The notes below the pieces were generated by a model, which was not told the DNA's origin, searched no databases, and worked only from the letters and a program-made list of their open reading frames with translations. Shown one piece after another: positions 17,750 through 26,177 of a DNA stretch of 64,000 nucleotides. This stretch comes from Amycolatopsis keratiniphila subsp. keratiniphila (GTDB lineage Bacteria > Actinomycetota > Actinomycetes > Mycobacteriales > Pseudonocardiaceae). The first letter of the stretch is position 1; every line of letters begins with the position of its first letter. Made by a program: the position numbers and the translations under genes. Where the stretch lies: positions 33,478 to 97,477 of the forward strand of contig NZ_LQMT02000014.1 in the NCBI RefSeq assembly GCF_001620365.2. Direction: 5' to 3'.

Positions 17750-18858
17750 TCCCGCAGGTCGGAGACCTCGTCGCGGGCGGCGAGCTGCGCGATCCGGGCC
17801 GACGCGGCCACGCACGACACGATCACCACGAGGGCCAACAGCCCGAGGTAGCCGTGCGGCGAAGGCACCCTTTCCACCTTCGAGACGAAGACGAACAGCA
17901 CGCCGAGCAGATGCCCGGCGATCAGGCCACCGCCGCCGACCACCAGCGCGTCGCCCGCGATGAACGCCGCCACCTGCCGCCGTTTCCCGCCGAGCGTGCT
18001 CACGATCAGCAGGTCGCGGCGGCGTTCGTTGAGGGCCGCCCCGAACGACGGCCCGGCCGCGGCGGCCGCGAGGATCAGGGACGCGATCAGGTCCACCTCG
18101 GCCTCGCCGCAGCCGTCCCTGGTGAGGGCGGTCGCGATGGCGAACGCCACCGCCAGCGCGACCAGCACCACCGACCGCGCCAATAGCGCGCTCCGCCACG
18201 AAATGGACAGCGCGATCACGCCCGCGAGTCCCGAGACGAGCGGCCGGAGTATCCCGCCGATCGCCCGCTTCCCCTTCCGCAGCCCCAGTTCCACCAGCCG
18301 CCACAGCAGCATCGTGCCGCCCGCCCAGCCGAACAGCGGCCAGACGAAGGCGAGCGCGAGCAGGATGAAGTCGAGGCCGTAGGGCGACCACCAGGGCGGC
18401 CCGCCGTCGGCCGGGACGAAATACCACTCGCGCAGCACCGGGGGCAGGATGGCGAGTGCCGCGACGAGCACCCCGGCGAGCAGCAAGAGAACGATTTCCC
18501 GGACGACGGCTACGCCCGTGCCGGTCGAGAAGCCACAGGCCAGGGACACGGCGCTCCCGGCGACGCCGCCGGCGAGCCCGGCCACCGCGGCTTCGGCGGC
18601 GGCCAGTCCGATCACCTGCCCGCCGGTGGCGCCGCGGGCGCGCAGCAGGTCCTGATCCGCCCGCAGCACCCTCGCCGAGGGGGTGGACAGCAGCACCACG
18701 AGCACCATCGCGGGGATCCAGCGCGGCGCCGGGACCCAGGTCCAGTCGTGCACCGCGAGCAGCGTGGTCACGATCGCGACCCCGGCCGCGGGCACGCCGA
18801 GCCTGGCGGGGCGCACACGCGCGATCCCGCCGACCCACAACGCCATCGCCGCGATCAC
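17743..18858 (-). CDS. FtsX-like ABC transporter permease
   Basis: A 371-residue integral membrane protein with about nine or ten hydrophobic segments. Two FtsX/MacB-like cytoplasmic signatures, VLRADQDLLRARGATGGQV and RRRDLLIVSTLGGKRRQV, mark a tandem FtsX permease. It starts at GTG 18858, overlapping the stop of the ATP-binding gene (GTGA). It is the third gene of an operon whose two ATPases are atypical. Genes of this kind beside a two-component system often sense or remove antimicrobial peptides; here that is inference. Confidence 0.75.
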   Translation of the reverse strand: MIAAMALWVGGIARVRPARLGVPAAGVAIVTTLLAVHDWTWVPAPRWIPAMVLVVLLSTPSARVLRADQDLLRARGATGGQVIGLAAAEAAVAGLAGGVAGSAVSLACGFSTGTGVAVVREIVLLLLAGVLVAALAILPPVLREWYFVPADGGPPWWSPYGLDFILLALAFVWPLFGWAGGTMLLWRLVELGLRKGKRAIGGILRPLVSGLAGVIALSISWRSALLARSVVLVALAVAFAIATALTRDGCGEAEVDLIASLILAAAAAGPSFGAALNERRRDLLIVSTLGGKRRQVAAFIAGDALVVGGGGLIAGHLLGVLFVFVSKVERVPSPHGYLGLLALVVIVSCVAASARIAQLAARDEVSDLRDY

Positions 18859-19514
18859 CGGTCCAGCACCAGCTTCCCGTCGACCATGGACCATTGTTCA
18901 CCGAAGAGCCCGGCCGGGGCAGGCTCGGCCGTGGCCACCAGCAGTCCGGCGGCCAGCTGGTCCGCGGCGCGCACGAGCCTGCCGAGGAGCCGCTCGCCCT
19001 CGCGCTGGTCGAGCCAGCCCGCCGGGTCGTCGGCGAGGATCAGTTTCGGGGCGGGCGCGAGGGCCCTGGCCAGGACGGCGAGCCGGATCTGCTCACCGGT
19101 CAGATCGCGGGGCGCCTTCTTCGCGAAACCGTCGAGGCCCACGAGTTCCAGCGCGCCGTCGACGGCGTCACGGACCGCCGTGCCGGTCCGCCCGGCGAGC
19201 ACGAGCGGCAGGGCGACGTTGAGCCGGACGTCGAGGTCGCGCAGCAGCCCGCCGTCCTGCAGCACCAGCCCGATCAGGTCGGGTCCGGGCGGCGACGGCT
19301 CGAAGGCGGGCCAGTCGACGGTGCCCGCCGTCGGCTTCTTCATCCCGGCGAGCAGATGCAGCAGCGTGGTCTTCCCGGCGCCCGCCCTGCCGGTCACCAC
19401 CGCGCGGGTCTCCGCGGCGATCACGCAGGTGACGCCGTGCACGGCGACCACGGCGGTCAGCCCGGAACCGTAGGTGTGTGCCAGCTCGTCGGCGCGGACG
19501 AGTGGCGGCGTCAC
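18855..19514 (-). CDS. ABC transporter ATP-binding protein
   Basis: A 219-residue ATPase of the LolD/MacB type. Walker A is GRAGAGKTT (about residue 42), Q-loop VLQDGGL, Walker B LILADDP near 158. The signature loop reads LTGEQ instead of LSGGQ and Walker B ends in DD rather than DE, so the catalytic glutamate is replaced. It starts at GTG 19514 within the preceding stop. With the degenerate partner encoded just upstream it probably forms a heterodimer for the FtsX-like permease. Confidence 0.85.
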   Translation of the reverse strand: MTPPLVRADELAHTYGSGLTAVVAVHGVTCVIAAETRAVVTGRAGAGKTTLLHLLAGMKKPTAGTVDWPAFEPSPPGPDLIGLVLQDGGLLRDLDVRLNVALPLVLAGRTGTAVRDAVDGALELVGLDGFAKKAPRDLTGEQIRLAVLARALAPAPKLILADDPAGWLDQREGERLLGRLVRAADQLAAGLLVATAEPAPAGLFGEQWSMVDGKLVLDR

Positions 19515-20026
19515 GCCACTCTCACGATCCGCTGCGCGGCCGCCGCGATCTCGGGGTCACGGGTCGCCACGACGACGGCCGTCCCGCGGGCCGCGACGGC
19601 GCACAGCAGATCCATGAGTTCGAGCGCGGCGAGCCCGTCGAGTTCGCCGGCGGGTTCGTCGGCGAGGAGCACGTCGGGCGCCCCGGCCAGCGCGACGGCG
19701 ACTCCGGCCCGCGCGCCTTCCAGCGCCGACAGCGTGTCCGGGTAGTCGTCGCCCCGCCCGGCCAGCCCGACCAGTTCCAGCAGGTCGTCGGCGGAGCGGA
19801 GGGAACGGCGGCCGGCGAGCCTGCCCGCCAGCACCACGTTCCGCCCGACGGTGAGGTGATCGAAGAGGTTCCCGCGCCGGAGCAGCACACCTGCCCCGGG
19901 AGCGCCGATGGGGACGTCGCCCCCGCCTGCGGGCAGCACGGCCACACACTCGCCCGGGACGGCGAACCGGACGAGGGGGACGGATCCGGGCCCCGGGCCT
20001 GCCATGACGGCGGCACGTCGGCGCAT
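19511..20026 (-). CDS. Degenerate ABC ATPase subunit lacking Walker A
   Basis: A 171-residue protein that aligns with ABC ATPases from the Q-loop region on: FDHLTVGRNVVLAGRL, the helical domain DDLLELVGLAGRGD, Walker B DVLLADEPAGELDG with the catalytic Glu, and ATRDPEIAAAAQ. The expected Walker A is replaced by CVAVLPAGGGDVPIG with no GKS/T, and the signature loop (TLSALEGARAG) is degenerate. It is shorter than usual (about 220). It may supply the catalytic Glu that the partner lacks. First gene of the operon, overlapping the next by 4 bases. Confidence 0.7.
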   Translation of the reverse strand: MRRRAAVMAGPGPGSVPLVRFAVPGECVAVLPAGGGDVPIGAPGAGVLLRRGNLFDHLTVGRNVVLAGRLAGRRSLRSADDLLELVGLAGRGDDYPDTLSALEGARAGVAVALAGAPDVLLADEPAGELDGLAALELMDLLCAVAARGTAVVVATRDPEIAAAAQRIVRVA

Positions 20027-20136
20027 GGCCCCAAGGTAAAGCGAAGGGGGTCAACATCGCCTTGATCTCAGGTCAACGGACGGCAAAATATCGCGTCGGG
20101 TGGGTGATCCTCTCGCTCTTCGGCCACACTCTGAGC

Positions 20137-21468
20137 GTGCGCCGCCGGATCGTCACCCTCACCGTGCTGGCCGCGGTGCTGGCGATCACCCTGTTCGGGG
20201 CGCCGCTGGCGGTCGCGGTCGCCAGGTTCCACGAGGGCAACTCCACCCACGACCTCGAACGGGTCGCCGACACGGTCGTTCTCGACGTCACCGGCGATCT
20301 GGCCAACGGCCGGATCCCGGAACTGAGACCGGTCAAAGCGGAGGAAGGCCGGATCCGGGGGATCAGGGTCGCGGTCTACACGCCGACCGGCAGGCTCCTG
20401 GCGGGCAACGGCCCGGCCAGCGAAGACCGCTTCGTCCGCGAAGCGCACTACACCGACATGGCGACCGGCATCCGTGAAGACGAGGTCGTCCTGGCCGTCC
20501 CGGTGCTCAGCGGACCGTCGCTGGTCGGGGTGGTCCGCGCCGCCCATCCCCGGTCGGAGCTGGACGCCAAGATCCGCCTGACCTGGCTGAAGATGATCGC
20601 GCTCGGCGGGATCGCGATCGGCGCGAGCTGGCTGATCGCGCGCCGGATCGCCACCCGGCTGGCGCGGCCGCTGGAGGATCTGGCCGCCACCGCCGAACGG
20701 CTCGGCGAGGGCGACTTCACCGTCCGCGCCCACCGGACCGGGGTCCGCGAGATCGATCAGGTCGCCGAAGCGCTCGACGTCACCTCCGAGCGGATCGGCG
20801 AGACGCTGGACCGCGAGCGGACCTTCTCCGCCGACGCCTCCCACCAGCTGCGAACGCCGTTGACCGGGCTGCGCCTGCAGCTGGAGGCGGCACTCGAAAG
20901 CCCTGATCGCGACCCCTACGCGACGATCCGGGACGGTATCGCCTCGGCCGACCGGCTCGAACGCACCATCGACGACCTGCTGGCGCTGGCCAAGCAGACG
21001 AGGGCCCCGCGCGCCCTGCTCGACCTGGGCAAACTCTTCGAAGAGATCCGGCAGACCTGGCACGGCCTGCTCGCCGGACGCGGCCGCGCGCTGCGGATCA
21101 GCGGCCGGGACGCCCTGCCGGCGCGGGCGGCGGACGCGGCCGTGCGGCAGGTGCTCGCCGTACTGCTGGACAACGCGGCCACCCACGGGCGCGGCACGGT
21201 GTCCGTCCTCGCGCGCGACGCCGGGGACGCGCTGGCCATCGACGTGAGCGACGAAGGCGCCATCGAGGACGGGCGCGATCCGTTCGCGAACGTCGACCGG
21301 ACCGAGGAACACGAAGGCAACGGGATCGGACTGCGGCTGGCGCGGAGCCTCGCCGAGGCCGAAGGCGGGCGGCTGCGCTTGACCAGCCCGGCGCCGACGA
21401 CGTTCACGCTGCTGCTGCCCGCCGAACGTCCCTCGCCGAAAGAAGAAGGCCCGGGCCTGGCGAGCTAG
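20137..21468 (+). CDS. Sensor histidine kinase (HAMP, HisKA, HATPase)
   Basis: A 443-residue kinase: first membrane helix (residues about 5-27), extracellular loop of about 130 residues, second helix near 160-175, HAMP (IARRIATRLARPLEDLAATAE), HisKA with phosphoacceptor FSADASHQLRTPLTG, and the ATPase with N-box LLDNAATHG and G2 box GNGIGLRLA. I chose GTG 20137, right before the first helix, over an upstream ATG at 20062. It is the probable partner of the response regulator at 17045. The ABC operon on the opposite strand lies between them. Confidence 0.9.
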   Translation: MRRRIVTLTVLAAVLAITLFGAPLAVAVARFHEGNSTHDLERVADTVVLDVTGDLANGRIPELRPVKAEEGRIRGIRVAVYTPTGRLLAGNGPASEDRFVREAHYTDMATGIREDEVVLAVPVLSGPSLVGVVRAAHPRSELDAKIRLTWLKMIALGGIAIGASWLIARRIATRLARPLEDLAATAERLGEGDFTVRAHRTGVREIDQVAEALDVTSERIGETLDRERTFSADASHQLRTPLTGLRLQLEAALESPDRDPYATIRDGIASADRLERTIDDLLALAKQTRAPRALLDLGKLFEEIRQTWHGLLAGRGRALRISGRDALPARAADAAVRQVLAVLLDNAATHGRGTVSVLARDAGDALAIDVSDEGAIEDGRDPFANVDRTEEHEGNGIGLRLARSLAEAEGGRLRLTSPAPTTFTLLLPAERPSPKEEGPGLAS

Positions 21469-21488
21469 GGGGGGTTACTCGCCAGGCC
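21454..21488 (+). terminator. Hairpin terminator of the kinase gene
   Basis: GGCCTGGCGAG (21454-21464) pairs with CTCGCCAGGCC (21478-21488); the stop codon of the kinase lies in the loop. Downstream to 21690 is a gap with no gene; it holds a small palindrome TTTCGA-TG-TCGAAA at 21622-21635 that may be a site for the TetR gene that follows. Confidence 0.6.
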
Positions 21489-21690
21489 GGGCCGGTAGGA
21501 GGCAAACGCGCCCCGACAGCGCGCACGGCATGCCACCTGACTGAAGACGGTAAAGACCAGCGGGCCAACAGACGGTACACGCCGGATTAACTGACACTTT
21601 GCTTTTGAATGTCACAGCGCTTTTCGATGTCGAAAGGGATCCAGAGCCGTTGTCCGGCCGGGCTGAATCGATCGTGGGAAGATTGACCGC

Positions 21691-22311
21691 ATGACCACCG
21701 AGCCGGCGCCGAGATGGCGGAGACTGGAACCGGACGAGCGCAAGGAGCAGATCTTCGCCTGCGCGGCCCGCCTTTTCTCCGACCGTCCCTACTCCGAAGT
21801 GTCCACTTCGGACATCGCGGCGGAGGCCGGGGTCGCCAGGGGCCTGATCAACCATTATTTCGGCACGAAACGCGAGCTCTACCTGGAGATCATCCGGCGG
21901 GCGCTGACCGTGCCGCGGCTCGCCGTCGAAATCCTGCCGGAAGGCCCGCTCGAACTGCGTGCCGACGTCGCCATCGACTGGTTCCTGGACATGGTCACCA
22001 GCCAGGAGAAGATGTGGCTGGCCGCGATCGCGCCGGAGGGCATCGGCCGCGACCTCGAGGTCGAACGGATCCTCGAAGAGGCCGATCGCGAATCGGCCGA
22101 CCGGGTGCTCGAAGCCGTCGGCCTCTCCCGCGAGAGCGAACACGGGCCGGAGCTGAACGCGCTCGTCCGCGCGTTCGGCGGGATGGTCAAGGCGGCGGGC
22201 CGCGAATGGCTCGTGCGTGGTGCGCTCGATCGCGCGCAGGTGCACACCCTGCTCAGCAAATCGCTGGTCACGCTGGTCGGCGAGGTCTTCCCCGAGATCC
22301 AGCGAGGCTGA
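21691..22311 (+). CDS. TetR family transcriptional regulator
   Basis: A 206-residue TetR repressor. HTH: residues about 30-60, STSDIAAEAGVARGLINHYFGTKRELYLEI, a very typical TetR recognition helix. The C-terminal ligand domain has no recognisable family beyond TetR_C. It stands alone after a 220-base gap; a palindrome TTTCGATGTCGAAA upstream may be autoregulatory. Target unknown. Confidence 0.9.
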   Translation: MTTEPAPRWRRLEPDERKEQIFACAARLFSDRPYSEVSTSDIAAEAGVARGLINHYFGTKRELYLEIIRRALTVPRLAVEILPEGPLELRADVAIDWFLDMVTSQEKMWLAAIAPEGIGRDLEVERILEEADRESADRVLEAVGLSRESEHGPELNALVRAFGGMVKAAGREWLVRGALDRAQVHTLLSKSLVTLVGEVFPEIQRG

Positions 22312-22318
22312 GAAGGGA

Positions 22319-22362
22319 GAAGCCCCCGGCACCTCGAGGGGGAGGTTGGTGCCAGGGGCTTC
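22319..22362. terminator. Bidirectional hairpin terminator between two TetR genes
   Basis: AAGCCCCCGGCACC pairs with GGTGCCAGGGGCTT around a 14-base loop, one mismatch. It sits in the convergent gap between the TetR genes ending at 22311 and 22412. Confidence 0.65.
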
Positions 22363-22411
22363 GGGACCGGTGACGAGCACCGGTATTCCTCCACACTACG
22401 CCGATTCCCTG

Positions 22412-23149
22412 TCATGGCTCTGTCAAACGTCCGATTGCGTTCAGCTGGGTGAGCCGGAGTTCGAGACCGTCGAGACAACGCTGCACGGCGTAATGGTAAA
22501 GCCGCTCGTAGTAACCGGCCGCGAGGTCCGGATCCGCGACCAGCTCGGCGACCGACTCGCCCAGTGCCGCCATCCCGGGCAGATCGTCGCGTGTGCGGTA
22601 CGCCGCGTAGCCCTCGCAGCGGTCGAGCTGGAGCGCCATCGCGCTCTCGCGGTCGTCCTCCATCGCGACGAACTGGCAGGCGGTGGCCAGCAGCAGGTTG
22701 TAGGCGAACGGCGCCTCGCCACCGAAACCCGCCGCGAGCAGACGGCCGATCCCGGCGTTCATGGTCGGCACGGCGGCGGCGACCGACGGGCCGAACAGGG
22801 CCAGCCGCCGCGCCGAACCGGGATAGCGGCGCAGCACGGTCCGCACGGTCGGCAGGAACTCGTCGAACCAGTCCCGCCACGGCAGGGTTTCGCCGGGCAG
22901 CTTCAGTTCGCCGACCACCCGGTCCAGCACCGCGACGACGACGGTGTCCCGGTCGCCGACGTGGTGGTAGACCACCGCCGGATAGGCGTCGACGGCGGCC
23001 GCGAGCTGCCGCAACGTCCAGTTCTCCAGGCCCGACTCGGCCGAAAGCTCCAGCGCGGCGCCGACGATCCGGTCCCTGGTGACGGCCGGCCGTCCGGAAG
23101 CCGCGCGGGACCTCGGCCGGGAGCTCGCGTCTTCGGAGAAAGTCGGCAT
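22412..23149 (-). CDS. TetR/AcrR family regulator, divergent from a hydrolase
   Basis: A 245-residue TetR protein. After a basic N-terminal tail (residues 1-22) comes TRDRIVGAALELSAESGLEN and the HTH WTLRQLAAAVDAYPAVVYHHV, then a TetR_C-like effector domain. The ATG at 23149 is the only start that avoids running into the neighbouring gene. The gap to the divergent hydrolase is 61 bases with a 20-bp palindrome overlapping this gene's start codon, so this regulator probably controls both genes. Confidence 0.88.
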   Translation of the reverse strand: MPTFSEDASSRPRSRAASGRPAVTRDRIVGAALELSAESGLENWTLRQLAAAVDAYPAVVYHHVGDRDTVVVAVLDRVVGELKLPGETLPWRDWFDEFLPTVRTVLRRYPGSARRLALFGPSVAAAVPTMNAGIGRLLAAGFGGEAPFAYNLLLATACQFVAMEDDRESAMALQLDRCEGYAAYRTRDDLPGMAALGESVAELVADPDLAAGYYERLYHYAVQRCLDGLELRLTQLNAIGRLTEP

Positions 23150-23168
23150 GCGGGTTACCGTATCCGCA
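23149..23168. promoter_or_regulatory. Candidate TetR operator
   Basis: TGCGGGTTACCGTATCCGCA has perfect 5-bp outer arms (TGCGG / CCGCA) and an internal partial inverted repeat. It begins at the TetR start codon and lies in the divergent gap, where binding would block both promoters. Confidence 0.5.
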
Positions 23169-23210
23169 TTCGGCTGGTCGGACGGCGGGGGCTTCCGGCA
23201 GGATCGGGCC

Positions 23211-24080
23211 ATGCCCCGCGCGCGTGTGAACGGTCTCGAACTCGAGTACGACACCTTCGGCTCCCCCGCGGATCCGCCACTGGTCCTGGTGATGGGACTC
23301 GGCGCCCAGATGGTGACGTGGGAGGTCGGCTTCTGCGAACTGCTCGCCGAGGGCGGATTCCACGTCGTCCGCTTCGACAACCGCGACATCGGCCTTTCGT
23401 CCTATCTGGACGATCTCCCCGCGCCGGATCTGGCCGCGCTCGCCGCGGGCGACCTGTCCTCCGCGCCGTACCTGCTGTCCGATCTCGCCGCCGACGTCAC
23501 CGGGCTGTTCGACGCGCTCGGATTCGCCCGCGCGCACGTCGTCGGCGCGTCGATGGGCGGGATGATCGTGCAGCAGCTCGCGATCGACTCGCCGGAGCGG
23601 CTGCTCAGTCTCACGTCGATCATGTCGACCACCGGGGATCCGTCGGTCGGGCATCCGGAGCCCGCCGCGCTCGCCGGGCTGACGCGCCCGCCCGCCGCCA
23701 CCCGGGAACAGGCGATCGAAGACGGCATCGAATGGTTCCGGCTCGTGGGTTCGCCCGGCCATCCGTCCGACGAAGAGTTCCTGCGCATGAAGGCCACTCG
23801 CAACTACGACCGCGCGAATCACCCCGCGGGCGCGCTGCGGCAGGCCGCCGCCGTCGTCGCTTCGGGTGACCGCACGGCGAAGCTGCGCGACGTCCATGTC
23901 CCCACGCTCGTCATCCACGGCGAGAGCGACCCGCTGATCGACGTCAGCGGCGGGAAGGCGACCGCGGAGGCGATCCCGGACGCGGAACTGCTGCTGTTCC
24001 CCGGTATGGGGCACGAACTGCCGCGGCAGCTGTGGCCCGCGATCGCCGGCGCGATCATCGCGCACGCGCGGAAAGCCTGA
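23211..24080 (+). CDS. Alpha/beta hydrolase
   Basis: A 289-residue alpha/beta hydrolase: oxyanion region MGLGAQMVTWE, RFDNRDIGLSS, nucleophile elbow VGASMGGMI (Ser near residue 115), acid HGESDPLID and histidine FPGMGHELP. This is the family of epoxide/ester/haloperoxidase-type hydrolases often used in detoxification or aromatic degradation. Start ATG 23211 preceded by GGATCGGGCC. Likely repressed by the divergent TetR protein. Confidence 0.88.
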   Translation: MPRARVNGLELEYDTFGSPADPPLVLVMGLGAQMVTWEVGFCELLAEGGFHVVRFDNRDIGLSSYLDDLPAPDLAALAAGDLSSAPYLLSDLAADVTGLFDALGFARAHVVGASMGGMIVQQLAIDSPERLLSLTSIMSTTGDPSVGHPEPAALAGLTRPPAATREQAIEDGIEWFRLVGSPGHPSDEEFLRMKATRNYDRANHPAGALRQAAAVVASGDRTAKLRDVHVPTLVIHGESDPLIDVSGGKATAEAIPDAELLLFPGMGHELPRQLWPAIAGAIIAHARKA

Positions 24081-24173
24081 GCGGGGTCAGGATTCCGTCA
24101 AAGTTCCGCGCGGAGCCGTAGGGAACGCGTTCTCGCCCGCGGCACGGCCGGTGACGCGGAGTTGACTGGGCGG

Positions 24174-24656
24174 ATGAGGAAAACCGAGTGTTTCGGCTTC
24201 CCGTTCGGTTGTGCCTCCGTCGTCGTCGCGGCGTCGGTGGCCGGACTCCTCGGTTCGGCCCGACATCACGTCTTTTCCTTGCTGGCTTTGGGTTTCGTCC
24301 TACTCGTCACCGGTGTCGCGACGAGACTGACCGCGACCGCCGGGACGGCGGTGATCGCCTGGGGTGTCCATTCGGGATTCACCGCCGGAACGCTCGGCGA
24401 GCTCCAGTTCACCGCCGAGACGGGGCTCGCCGCGGCCGTGTTCGCCGCCGCGACCGCGGTCGGCGCGCTCGCCGGAGCGGCCCGGCGTTTCGTGCGCGAT
24501 GCCGGGTCCGGGTCGCCCCACCCCCTGGAAGGGGCGACCCGGACGCGGCTTTCCGGCCCTGACACACCTGCCCACACCCCTCCGGTGGGCGAATGCGACG
24601 GGGATCATCGATCACGGGAAGGTTCCAGCTGGTCCGCTCGTACCCAGGTCGCGTGA
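24174..24656 (+). CDS. Hypothetical membrane protein
   Basis: About 160 residues with four hydrophobic segments in the first 105 residues (for example VVVAASVAGLLGS and HVFSLLALGFVLLVTGVA), then a hydrophilic Pro/Gly-rich tail of about 50 residues. The tail overlaps the 3' end of the carotenoid oxygenase gene on the other strand by 52 bases and may be non-conserved read-through. No family recognised. Start ATG 24174 after GGGCGG; ATG 24162 is possible. Confidence 0.6.
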   Translation: MRKTECFGFPFGCASVVVAASVAGLLGSARHHVFSLLALGFVLLVTGVATRLTATAGTAVIAWGVHSGFTAGTLGELQFTAETGLAAAVFAAATAVGALAGAARRFVRDAGSGSPHPLEGATRTRLSGPDTPAHTPPVGECDGDHRSREGSSWSARTQVA

Positions 24657-26080
24657 AAACCGAGCGGGACACGCTGGGGCAACAGGACCCTGGCCACGGG
24701 TCCGGCAGCGAGATCGGCGGCGTCGAAGACGTCCAGCTCCGAGCGCCCCTCACGCTCGTCCTGGACGAAGGTCACCAGATAGCCGTCGGCGGAACCGGCG
24801 GCCGCGCCGTCGCGAGGTGCGAACGGCGCCTCACTGCCCCACCGGCCAGGACCGAAACGGTATTCGGTCTTGACGCCGGCAAGATTGTCGTAGCACACCA
24901 GGCCGTCGAACTTGAGCGTCGACTCCGGCGAGATGTGCACCGCGTAGGAGAAGCGATTCCGGCCGCCGACCACCCTCGAATCGACGGACGGAAATTCGGT
25001 GTTGTCGTCGTCGAGCTGGTTCTCCAGACACTGCCCGGTCCGGAGGTTGAACCGGTAACGGTGCAGCGAGGCGTCCAGCCGCAGGTACGACAGCATCTTG
25101 GCGAGCGGGGTTCGGGCGTCGGCGCGCGGTTGCGGGCGCTGGACGCGGCAGACGTCGAGGACGATTTCCTCGCCCTGCTCCCAGGAATTGACGACGTGGT
25201 AGATGTAGCAGGGGCTGGCTTCGAACCAGCGGATCTGGCTACCGTTACCGTAGCGAGGAAGAACCCCGAACCGGCTCGGCAGCGACCGGTCGAACAACAG
25301 CCGGTGACGGCCGTTGCGCGCCGCCTCCCTGTCCTGGACCAGCGGTAGATCCATCAGGACGGCGTGGTTGTCGGTGATCGCCATGTCGTGCGGCAGGCGC
25401 GGGCCGGGGAGTTCGATGTCGGTCGTGCTCGCGACCTTGCCGTCCGCGCTGATCACGCCGTAACGCAGGTACGGCGGGCGCGGCCCGTAGTCGAACCAGA
25501 ACATCTCGCCGGTGCGCTCGTCGACCTTCGGATGGGCCATCATGTCGCCGACCAGCGTGCCCAGGAAGTCTTCGGCGCCAAGAGTTTCCAGCGAAAGCGG
25601 GTCGACCGAGTACGGCGTGCCGCACATGTACCAGGTGGAGAGCACCTTGCCGCGATGGAAGGTCAGGTCGGTGTTGGCGCTGTCCTTGACGTTCAGGCCG
25701 TGCGTGTTGCCGAACGGGTTGCCCTTTGGCGATTCCATGACGCCCTTCCAGAGCGCCTTGCCCGCTTCGGATTCGGCCTCGAACGCCTTGGTGCGGACCC
25801 AGCGGTTGCGGTAGCGGGCCTTGCCGTTCTCCAGATGGACCGCGTGGATCATGCCGTCGCCGTCGAACCAGTGGTAGCGCCCCTCCGGCTCGAACCGGGG
25901 GTTCGGCCCGTTGCGCAGGTACACGCCGTTGAGGTCGGCGGGGATCTTGCCGATGACTTCGAGATCGCTCGCGTCGATCTCCTCGCCGACCGGGGCGTAG
26001 ACGCCCATCAGGTACGGGTTGACCTCGGGTTCGCCGGTGGGGGCTGCCACCAGCACCGGCTGCTCGGAGGTGCTCGTCAT
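24605..26080 (-). CDS. Carotenoid oxygenase (RPE65/CCD family)
   Basis: A 491-residue non-haem iron dioxygenase of the carotenoid/stilbene cleavage family. The four iron-binding histidines are visible in GNTHGLNVK, MMAHPKVDE, RLPHDMAITDNH and the C-terminal PLGFHATWV. PADLNGVYLRNGPNPRFEP near residue 48 is the family's N-terminal signature. It would cleave a carotenoid, apocarotenoid or stilbene double bond with O2. ATG 26080 starts the protein; an upstream in-frame start at 26116 overlaps the operator region. It is divergent from a tandem-HxlR regulator. Confidence 0.92.
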   Translation of the reverse strand: MTSTSEQPVLVAAPTGEPEVNPYLMGVYAPVGEEIDASDLEVIGKIPADLNGVYLRNGPNPRFEPEGRYHWFDGDGMIHAVHLENGKARYRNRWVRTKAFEAESEAGKALWKGVMESPKGNPFGNTHGLNVKDSANTDLTFHRGKVLSTWYMCGTPYSVDPLSLETLGAEDFLGTLVGDMMAHPKVDERTGEMFWFDYGPRPPYLRYGVISADGKVASTTDIELPGPRLPHDMAITDNHAVLMDLPLVQDREAARNGRHRLLFDRSLPSRFGVLPRYGNGSQIRWFEASPCYIYHVVNSWEQGEEIVLDVCRVQRPQPRADARTPLAKMLSYLRLDASLHRYRFNLRTGQCLENQLDDDNTEFPSVDSRVVGGRNRFSYAVHISPESTLKFDGLVCYDNLAGVKTEYRFGPGRWGSEAPFAPRDGAAAGSADGYLVTFVQDEREGRSELDVFDAADLAAGPVARVLLPQRVPLGFHATWVRADQLEPSRDR

Positions 26081-26097
26081 GGCCGAGACACTACGAT

Positions 26098-26139
26098 TGC
26101 TGTAGTCAGGTGTCAATAGGCTCCTACTGCTGTAGTCAG
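26098..26139. promoter_or_regulatory. Direct-repeat operator between carotenoid oxygenase and HxlR genes
   Basis: TGCTGTAGTCAG occurs twice (26098-26109 and 26128-26139), exactly 30 bases apart, about three helical turns. The second copy extends to a palindrome-like TACTGCTGTAGTCAGTA. Same-face repeats suit a regulator with two DNA-binding domains, which the neighbouring protein has. Confidence 0.65.
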
Positions 26140-26177
26140 TAGTACGCTGACCGCGACTCCCCCTCGGAAGGAAGCAC

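Noticed and set aside
24087-24269. 60-codon ORF on the minus strand upstream of the membrane protein
   Set aside because: Low-complexity charged sequence lying across a promoter region and antisense to the membrane protein; no ribosome binding site.
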